NCBI GenBank assembly: GCA_964434955.1
Contig: CAYSXI010000087.1
Location: 1-20,277 of the forward strand
Reading direction: 5' to 3'
From: JANQLU01 sp964434955
Lineage (GTDB): Bacteria; Planctomycetota; Planctomycetia; Pirellulales; Pirellulaceae
DNA length: 20,277 nucleotides
The notes below the pieces were generated by a model. That model did not search any database. It saw only the letters and a list, made by a program, of their open reading frames with translations, and was not told the DNA's origin. Shown here in pieces: positions 14,815-20,277 of this stretch. The translations under genes and the position numbers were made by a program. How positions within the stretch are numbered: the stretch's first letter is position 1; the number at the start of each line of letters is the position of its first letter.

Positions 14815-15921
14815 TCAAGAAGGTTGCTGACGATTCCGGCGGCGATAGCGATCGCTAACGCGTTGGAGCAACGATTTTTCGTCATCATCGAGACTGTCGA
14901 TTCCCGAGGCGTGAAGCTTCTCAAGAATGGAATCGACGCGCCGCTCTTCTTCTGCTTCGATTTCGCGTTCGATCTGCTCTCGTGCTTCCTGTTTTTCCTG
15001 GAGCCACTGGGAAATGGAATCCGCATCTTCGTAGGCAAAGTAGTCGTCGTTTTCGTCGTAGTAACCGTTGTATTCTTCGTCCAATTCCTCAACCAATTCA
15101 TCCCAGTCATCTTCATCACTGGGACGCGAATACAAGTAGTATCCGTGGCGTGCACTAAACAAGAGAACAATGCCGCCGAGAACCAATATCGCCCAGCCGG
15201 GCTGAATGGGGCTTTGCTGAACGTCCCGAGCCAACCAAGCCATCGCCAAAACAATGACAGAAGCGGCCAGGCCAATGATCAAAACTCCAGCTTCGACTTT
15301 CTCGCGTTCGACCGTCGAGTTTTTGACGGTTATTGCAATCCGCACCAGGTGGCTGGCATCAAGCGGATGCACGGGAATCATGTTGATCCAGAAGATCTGG
15401 AAATTGACCCAGGTGATGATCTTGGCAAATGCGATCGTCCAGTCCCCTTCCAAACCGTGGGGACGAAAAGGATTGACGAGTTCGACGAAACTGGACTGGC
15501 CCGACTGAACCAGCAAAGTCATCCCGCAGAGAAACACCATCAGATTGGCGAAGGGTCCAGCCGCAAAAACGATCGCCTGAGATCGACGTGCGATTGGAAG
15601 CTCGATCTCGGTATCACCGCCCCAGGGCGCCAACATGATACTGCGAACCGCACCACCAAGATTCGTTGCTGCAAATACATGCGCTAATTCGTGGAGCAAG
15701 ATGCTGAGCACCAGAATCAACGACGTGGCAATTGCCGTCCCCTGGGCAGAGAAAACAGGTTCGTTGTGCTCAATGAAGTTGCCCTGAATTGCAAAAATCA
15801 AAGCAACAAAAAGAAACAGGCAGGCATGAACTCGAACCGGAACGCCAAGCCAGCGCCCGATGCTTGTGCTCCATGAGAATTGGTCTCGCGAAGCTCGGTC
15901 CCGAAAATATTGATCATGCAT
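14815..15921 (-). CDS. M50 (site-2 protease type) membrane metalloprotease
   Basis: A 368-residue integral membrane protease. The zinc site HELAH lies at 77-81 in a hydrophobic segment. AAGPFANL (120-127) and NMIPVHPLDASHL (180-192, Asp188 as the third ligand) give the usual site-2 protease pattern. Further spans lie at about 33-47, 62-84, 116-139, 168-184, 211-230 and 242-257. The C-terminal cytoplasmic part is unusual. It has a very acidic stretch (about 269-300, EDDWDELVEELDEEYNGYYDEN) and then LEKLHASGIDSLDDDEKSLLQRVSDRYRRR, which resembles a short C-terminal domain seen after rhomboid-type proteases. Such enzymes cleave membrane-bound regulators; the substrate is unknown. Starts at ATG 15921. 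Confidence 0.9.
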   Translation of the reverse strand: MHDQYFRDRASRDQFSWSTSIGRWLGVPVRVHACLFLFVALIFAIQGNFIEHNEPVFSAQGTAIATSLILVLSILLHELAHVFAATNLGGAVRSIMLAPWGGDTEIELPIARRSQAIVFAAGPFANLMVFLCGMTLLVQSGQSSFVELVNPFRPHGLEGDWTIAFAKIITWVNFQIFWINMIPVHPLDASHLVRIAITVKNSTVEREKVEAGVLIIGLAASVIVLAMAWLARDVQQSPIQPGWAILVLGGIVLLFSARHGYYLYSRPSDEDDWDELVEELDEEYNGYYDENDDYFAYEDADSISQWLQEKQEAREQIEREIEAEEERRVDSILEKLHASGIDSLDDDEKSLLQRVSDRYRRRNRQQPS

Positions 15922-16082
15922 TTTCGCTTGATTGACCTACCCTATCAATTCTCGAGATCTTCGGCCGCCGTTTTGCCAAATAATAAATTTTAGACCTGCG
16001 TCTCAATTTTATCAACTTTTGAAATGTTCAGTTTTTCACTTGGTTTTTGATGGAATTGGAATTCAACGGGAGCCGCGCAAAA

Positions 16083-16113
16083 TGCCAAAAGACTGAATTT
16101 GCGCATTTTGGCA
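16083..16113 (-). terminator. candidate hairpin terminator after the RmlD-like gene
   Basis: TGCCAAAA (16083-16090) and TTTTGGCA (16106-16113) form a perfect 8-bp stem with a 15-nt loop, directly beyond the minus-strand stop at 16115. On that strand it is followed by TTTTGCGC. The stem is AU-rich, so this is a weak candidate; a regulatory inverted repeat is the alternative. Confidence 0.45.
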
Positions 16114-16114
16114 A

Positions 16115-17134
16115 TCAACCGATCCGATTTGGCTGATAAAGCAGGCGCTCGATCTTCGACTCCTCAAAATGCTCGCTGTATTTTGGTCCACTTGCCATCT
16201 CTTCGTGCCAAAATCGCCCCTCTGGCACCAACTTTGAATCCAGGGGCCAGGGAAGAAACGGTTCTCGGCCTAGTTCGTTTCCAAGTTTTTCTGAGTTCAT
16301 CGAAACATTTCCGGCCCGTGGCGGAACTGGCCCCGCTTCGAGTCGATAACATCCTTTCAAGTCGCAAGGCCGATAACCGCCCACCAAGTTGACGACTTGG
16401 GCGATTTCGAAAAGCGAAAGTTTTCGTGGGCCGCCAGCGTGAAAAAGCCCAGCTAGATCACCATTCAAGAAATGTTCGGCAACCTGATTGAGGCAGTCAA
16501 CGTAAGTCGGCGTTCGGATCTCGTCATAATAAAGCGTTGCGGGGAAACGCTTTTTGAATCGGGAAGCGATCCAGTCAACGGCACCTGCATGCCCGTTGAA
16601 ACTAACGCCCATCGGAAGTGAAATCCGCAAGATCGTCGCCCCGGGAAACCGTGCTCCCACCAACTTCTCGCCTTGGACCATTGTCTTGCCGTAAATCGTG
16701 ACCGGGTCCGGCGAATCCGTCTCCCGATAGTCTCCGCCTCCGAATCCGGAAAACACCAGGTCGATCGACAGAAACACCAGGCGCTGATCCATTTTGGCGA
16801 TCGCCGACTGCTCCATGGACGAAAGAAGTGAATCAACAGCCATCACATTCACTCGATGGGCCATGATCGGATCCAATTCACAACTCTTGAGCGCACAACT
16901 TCCGCCACAATGAAGCACGGATCGGAAACGGTACTCTTGAAAGAAGCGAGACAACTTGGAGAAATCTTCCAGGTCACCAGCAAGCACGCCCTCGCCATTC
17001 AACCGCCAGTTGTTGTCCGGTCGCAGGCCAAATACTTGTCCGGGGAACTTTCTCCGAAAGTATTGAAACGCGTTGTAGCCAGCGACGCCCGCGATTCCGG
17101 TAATCAGAAGTGGAAGTTTTTCGCGAAGCACCAT
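16115..17134 (-). CDS. RmlD-like NAD(P)-dependent sugar-nucleotide reductase family protein
   Basis: A 339-residue short-chain dehydrogenase of the extended RmlD type (dTDP-4-dehydrorhamnose reductase and relatives). GIAGVAG (13-19) is the glycine-rich nucleotide-binding loop, LSIDLVFSGFG (122-132) and VTIYGKTMVQGEK (145-157) form the active-site region, and ATILRISLPMG follows. The catalytic YxxxK pattern is changed: Tyr148 is followed four residues later by Met152 instead of Lys, so classical reductase activity is doubtful. Related non-catalytic members exist (for example regulatory subunits of methionine adenosyltransferase), so a binding role is possible. It starts at ATG 17134, divergent from trpF 71 bp away. 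The name RmlD is a family label only. Confidence 0.82.
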   Translation of the reverse strand: MVLREKLPLLITGIAGVAGYNAFQYFRRKFPGQVFGLRPDNNWRLNGEGVLAGDLEDFSKLSRFFQEYRFRSVLHCGGSCALKSCELDPIMAHRVNVMAVDSLLSSMEQSAIAKMDQRLVFLSIDLVFSGFGGGDYRETDSPDPVTIYGKTMVQGEKLVGARFPGATILRISLPMGVSFNGHAGAVDWIASRFKKRFPATLYYDEIRTPTYVDCLNQVAEHFLNGDLAGLFHAGGPRKLSLFEIAQVVNLVGGYRPCDLKGCYRLEAGPVPPRAGNVSMNSEKLGNELGREPFLPWPLDSKLVPEGRFWHEEMASGPKYSEHFEESKIERLLYQPNRIG

Positions 17135-17205
17135 TCAAGTCGCTGCAAAGTCAAATTGAATTCGAAAACGAATCTGTTTTAATGGTTTCTCAAGGAACCA
17201 GATTA

Positions 17206-17889
17206 ATGGAAACAGCATTCAAGGTAAAAATCTGCGGGATCACCCAATCGTCCGACGCCATTCTGGCTTGTCAATCGGGCGCGGACGCAATCGGACTTAA
17301 CTTTTACAAACGCTCCCTGCGGCACGTAAAAAAGGACGAGGCTCGAGAAATTGCCAATACGGTTCGGAATTCCGATTACGCCTCGACGAAAATCATCGGC
17401 GTATTTGTTAACGAGGACTTTGAATCGATCAAGGAAACCGTCGCGCTGGCTGATTTGGACTATGTTCAGTTGCACGGAGACGAATCGGCCGAAACGACCG
17501 GTCGCGAATTGGCCGGCTTCAACTGGATCCGCGCGATCCGCTGTCATTCGCTATCGAATCAGCAAATTGAGAACCAGGTCGACGAATGGGTTTCAGCAGG
17601 CGCCCACTTGGTTTTGTTGGACTCCGGTTCCGCCAAAGAATACGGAGGCAGTGGCGTCCAATTGCCCTGGAAGAAACTTTCGGAGCTAAATCTCAACTGC
17701 CCCTGGGCGTTGGCGGGAGGATTGACGCCTGAAAATGTGCAACAAGCGATCGAACTCTCGCGTCCCAACGCCGTCGATACCGCAAGCGGCGTTGAAGGGT
17801 TCCCCGGCAAGAAGGCGGCTGACCTGGTCGAACAGTTCATAAAACGGTCATTAGAATCGTTTAAGGCCGTTGATCAAATGGAACGTTAA
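17206..17889 (+). CDS. trpF: phosphoribosylanthranilate isomerase
   Basis: A 227-residue TIM-barrel enzyme of tryptophan synthesis that isomerises N-(5-phosphoribosyl)anthranilate. Family motifs: KICGIT (8-13, Cys10 is the general base), GADAIGLNFYKRS, VQLHGDE (87-93), LVLLDS (Asp139, general acid), GGSG (147-150), WALAGGLTPENV (phosphate site) and DTASGVE (191-197). The start is the ATG at 17206, with AGGA about 9 nt before it; the longer open frame from 17110 only adds unrelated residues and overlaps the divergent gene. No other trp genes are nearby, as is common in planctomycetes with dispersed trp genes. ahcY follows after a 163-bp gap. Confidence 0.93.
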   Translation: METAFKVKICGITQSSDAILACQSGADAIGLNFYKRSLRHVKKDEAREIANTVRNSDYASTKIIGVFVNEDFESIKETVALADLDYVQLHGDESAETTGRELAGFNWIRAIRCHSLSNQQIENQVDEWVSAGAHLVLLDSGSAKEYGGSGVQLPWKKLSELNLNCPWALAGGLTPENVQQAIELSRPNAVDTASGVEGFPGKKAADLVEQFIKRSLESFKAVDQMER

Positions 17890-18052
17890 CGATTATCATG
17901 GACCACGGTAAATACAGCTGACAACTCTTGTTTTCTGCTTAAACCTACCCGCCGATTTCGACGGAAGCCTCCGTTCATCTAATCTTTACCCGGGTGGAAC
18001 ACGTTGTCAGATGATCCGTCATTAGTGCAAGATTCTTTTAGGAGGCCCCGAA
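17890..18052 (+). promoter_or_regulatory. leader region of ahcY
   Basis: 163 bp with no gene. A small hairpin ACGGA (17961-17965)/TCCGT (17970-17974) is present. I looked for the conserved features of SAH and SAM riboswitches as I know them and did not recognise them. GGAGG at 18041-18045, 7 nt before the GTG, is the ribosome-binding site of ahcY. Confidence 0.45.
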
Positions 18053-19387
18053 GTGGCAAACGTTGAAACCAATCGTCTACCGTACAAAGTCAAAGACATT
18101 TCCCAGGCAGATTTTGGCCGTCGCGAAATCCGACTGGCCGAGAATGAAATGCCCGGGTTGATGGCGATCCGCGAGAAGTATCGCGAATCCAAACCGCTGA
18201 AGGGAGCGCGGATTGCCGGCTGCCTTCACATGACCATTCAAACGGCGGTTCTGATTGAATCATTGATCGAACTTGGTGCCGAAGTCCAATGGTCGAGCTG
18301 CAACATTTTCTCGACTCAGGACCACGCAGCAGCAGCCATCGCTGCGGCTGGAATTCCGGTTTTTGCCTGGAAAGGTGAAACCGAAGAAGAGTACGAGTGG
18401 TGTATCGAACAAACACTTGTTTTTGAAGATGGCCAGCCACTCAACATGATTCTGGATGATGGTGGCGATCTCACCGCGATCGTTCACGAGCGTTATCCAG
18501 AAATGCTTGAGAACATCAAAGGGATCACCGAAGAAACCACCACCGGCATCAAAGCACTTCGCATGATGCTCGAAAAGGGTGAGCTGAAAGTTCCCGCCAT
18601 CAACGTTAACGATTCTGTCACGAAAAGCAAGTTTGACAATCTTTACGGTTGTCGCGAATCGCTTGCGGATGGCATCAAGCGAGCTACGGACGTCATGGTC
18701 GCAGGCAAAGTCGTCGTCGTCGCCGGATACGGGGATGTCGGAAAAGGCTGTGCCCACTCGATGCGATCCTATGGCGCTCGCGTGATCGTTACCGAGATTG
18801 ACCCAATCAACGCTTTGCAAGCCGCAATGGAAGGCTTCGAAGTTACCACGATGGAAAATGCAGTATCCGAAGGGAACATTTTTGTTACGACCACCGGAAA
18901 CCGCGACATTGTCACCGGCGAACACATGCCTTTGATGAAGAACGATGCGATCGTTTGCAACATCGGTCACTTCGATCATGAGATTGATATGGCATGGCTG
19001 AATGGCCAATCCGATGTCCAACACGAACGCATCAAAGACGAGATCACGATTGGTGGTCCCGTCGATCGATACACTTTCCCAAGTGGCAACTCGATTTTGA
19101 TCCTGGCGGAAGGTCGTTTGGTGAATCTCGGATGTGCAACCGGCCACCCATCTTTCGTCATGTCGAATTCGTTTACGAATCAGGTTTTGGCTCAAATCGA
19201 ACTTTGGGAACGACCGGAACAGTACGAGATTGGCGTTCACGTCCTGCCAAAACATTTGGACGAAGAAGTTGCTCGCCTTCACTTGGAACAGTTGGGCGTC
19301 ACATTGACCAAACTGACTCCGGTTCAAGCCGAGTACATTGGCGTACCCGTCGAAGGACCATACAAGCCTGAGTACTACCGGTACTAA
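18053..19387 (+). CDS. ahcY: adenosylhomocysteinase (S-adenosyl-L-homocysteine hydrolase)
   Basis: A 444-residue enzyme that splits S-adenosylhomocysteine into adenosine and homocysteine and so relieves product inhibition of methyltransferases. Signature segments: GCLHMTIQTAVLIE (57-70), WSSCNIFSTQDHAAAAIA, NMILDDGGDLT (131-141), GITEETTTG (158-166), the NAD-contact region VTKSKFDNLYGC (189-200), the Rossmann glycine motif VVAGYGDVGKGCA (222-234), and the terminal HLEQLGVTLTKLTPVQAEYIG with KPEYYRY at the end. Length is usual for bacteria. The GTG start at 18053 is set by GGAGG 7 nt upstream and the conserved N-terminus. It has its own terminator. It is functionally linked to the window's methyltransferases only through SAM metabolism. 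Confidence 0.97.
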   Translation: MANVETNRLPYKVKDISQADFGRREIRLAENEMPGLMAIREKYRESKPLKGARIAGCLHMTIQTAVLIESLIELGAEVQWSSCNIFSTQDHAAAAIAAAGIPVFAWKGETEEEYEWCIEQTLVFEDGQPLNMILDDGGDLTAIVHERYPEMLENIKGITEETTTGIKALRMMLEKGELKVPAINVNDSVTKSKFDNLYGCRESLADGIKRATDVMVAGKVVVVAGYGDVGKGCAHSMRSYGARVIVTEIDPINALQAAMEGFEVTTMENAVSEGNIFVTTTGNRDIVTGEHMPLMKNDAIVCNIGHFDHEIDMAWLNGQSDVQHERIKDEITIGGPVDRYTFPSGNSILILAEGRLVNLGCATGHPSFVMSNSFTNQVLAQIELWERPEQYEIGVHVLPKHLDEEVARLHLEQLGVTLTKLTPVQAEYIGVPVEGPYKPEYYRY

Positions 19388-19413
19388 AACCTCAACCCAA
19401 CCTGTCGATCACG

Positions 19414-19440
19414 AAGCCGCCTTACCGGGCGGCTTTTTTT
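19414..19440 (+). terminator. rho-independent terminator after ahcY
   Basis: AAGCCGCC (19414-19421) pairs with GGCGGCTT (19428-19435) around a 6-nt loop, followed by a T-run ending at 19440. It starts 27 bp past the stop. Confidence 0.92.
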
Positions 19441-19838
19441 GTCCCCACGAGGTCGGCCTTCTGAACACGCGTCACCCCAATGTCGGTAGCTCTCTCTTTG
19501 GCCTACGCGAATCAACTTACTTGAATCGATAGTACCCAGGGCAACTCGAGTTGATCACTGTTCGTCGTCGAGGTCACCCATAACGCCGGAAGTCGATGTG
19601 TTGCGTGGCCAATTCTTTTGCGAACCATTTTTGATTGAGGACGTAAAACTTTTGCCACGTTGATTCGCGATGTGGACATGCCACGACTCGCTGTGTGGAC
19701 ATGCCACCTTGAATGCTAGCACTCAACGTGCAAAATCGGTAGCCAGTTGGGAACGGCTAAGACAGCAGGGATGAATCCGCTTGCGGCGAGATGCCGTGCG
19801 TTCCTTTTCGATACGAAGTCAACTTAAGGCTACCCATC
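19441..19838. other. 398-bp intergenic region upstream of the DUF1015 gene
   Basis: No gene seen. It contains two copies of a 14-bp sequence (19671-19684 and 19694-19707) and is expected to hold the DUF1015 promoter. I could not assign -35/-10 boxes with confidence. Confidence 0.5.
19671..19707. repeat. two direct copies of a 14-bp imperfect palindrome
   Basis: TGTGGACATGCCAC occurs at 19671-19684 and 19694-19707, with start-to-start spacing of 23 bp (about two helical turns). Each copy has outer GTGG/CCAC dyad arms around ACATG. This is the layout of paired operator sites. They lie 132-168 bp upstream of the DUF1015 start. Confidence 0.7.
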
Positions 19839-20277
19839 ATGGCTGATATCCATGCTTTTCATGCGCTCCGATATGACCTTTCCAAAATCGGCGCATTGTC
19901 GGAAGTCGTCGCGCCCCCCTATGACGTCATCGATTCGGCCCAGCAAGATCAGCTCTACGACCGTCACGCAAACAACATCACGCGGATCATCCTGAACAAA
20001 CAAGAGGATGGTGACGGTGAGTTCTCGATTTATGAACGGGCGGCCAAATTCCTGAAGGAGTGGAAGAAAGAGGAAATCCTTCGAGCGGATAACAAGCCGG
20101 CTGTCTACGTCTACGAACAAAAGTTCACCTTTGATGGAATTGACTACCATCGCAAAGGATTCATGTGTCGGGTTCGTCTTGAGGCTTTCGATGGGGGCAA
20201 TATCTACCCCCACGAGCAGACCCATTCGAAGGCGAAGAAAGATCGCTTCAACTTGATGACACATTGCCGCTGCAATA
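19839..20277 (+). CDS. DUF1015 family protein, 5' part
   Basis: 146 codons are visible and the frame runs off the right edge. The N-terminus carries the family pattern HAFHALRYD...VVAPPYDVID (about 5-32), then NNITRIILN, YVYEQKFTFDGIDYHRKGF and IYPHEQTHSKAKKDRFNLM (about 123-141), which matches the conserved PHE-T-SK-K-DR segment of DUF1015. These are cytoplasmic proteins of unknown activity, about 400 residues long, so roughly two thirds is missing. The ATG at 19839 has AAGG about 10 nt upstream. Confidence 0.88.
   Translation, partial: MADIHAFHALRYDLSKIGALSEVVAPPYDVIDSAQQDQLYDRHANNITRIILNKQEDGDGEFSIYERAAKFLKEWKKEEILRADNKPAVYVYEQKFTFDGIDYHRKGFMCRVRLEAFDGGNIYPHEQTHSKAKKDRFNLMTHCRCN

Noticed and set aside
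17890..18052. SAH/SAM riboswitch in the ahcY leader
   Set aside because: Only one short hairpin is visible and the conserved bases of the known classes were not recognised; a covariance-model search would decide.
18260..19327. 355-codon minus-strand frame inside ahcY
   Set aside because: Exactly antisense to a strongly conserved enzyme; a coding-strand shadow.

Overview
The window looks like a chromosomal segment of a planctomycete (Planctomycetota, probably a Rhodopirellula/Pirellulales-type organism). This is an inference from gene content. It carries a very cysteine-rich exported YTV-repeat protein of the kind known from Rhodopirellula, a DUF1573 exported protein, a zinc-ribbon/LRR membrane protein starting MPIKF, an HEAT/LRR/PDZ secreted protein, weak or absent Shine-Dalgarno sequences with several TTG/GTG starts, and a dispersed repeat whose translation (HEAQAS / TKRERV) I remember from small spurious planctomycete ORFs. 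No phage, transposase, CRISPR or rRNA sequence was seen.

Layout. 1-111 is a 21-bp tandem repeat at the window edge. 217-245 is a lone inverted copy of a short dispersed repeat. 376-1977 (-) is the YTV protein with a clear terminator at 290-330. A 582-bp gap precedes a Lys/Glu-rich lipoprotein (2560-3183), which is followed by three 115-bp repeat units (3206-3530) built from the same dispersed repeat. A membrane-anchored ankyrin protein (3651-5441, -) is divergent from a Rex-family redox repressor (5728-6399, +; TTG start, poly-Glu tail). tRNA-Gln(TTG) lies at 6536-6607 with its own promoter and terminator. After a gap of about 600 bp come a SAM-dependent methyltransferase (7245-8048), the DUF1573 protein (8519-9574) with a terminator, and the zinc-ribbon/LRR membrane protein (9826-10890), which converges on the HEAT/LRR/PDZ protein (10922-12082, -).

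The next block (+) is an apparent three-gene operon. An RlmI/RlmK-type RNA methyltransferase (12238-13107) overlaps a TrmH/SpoU-type RNA methyltransferase (13104-13925) by TTGA, and a single-span membrane protein (13954-14640) follows. The stop codon of the last gene lies inside a perfect 15-bp tandem repeat (14630-14734). On the minus strand follow a site-2-type M50 membrane metalloprotease (14815-15921) and an RmlD-like reductase (16115-17134) lacking the usual catalytic Lys. Divergent from that reductase are trpF (17206-17889) and ahcY (18053-19387, GTG start, strong SD, terminator). The window ends in the 5' part of a DUF1015 gene (19839-20277).

Most genes are housekeeping or generic envelope genes. 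I found no convincing multi-gene new system. The best leads are the three separate tandem-repeat blocks and the dispersed repeat family, the stop-codon-embedded 15-bp repeat with its MPDKS small ORF, the active-site substitution in the RmlD-like protein, and the paired 14-bp sites upstream of the DUF1015 gene.
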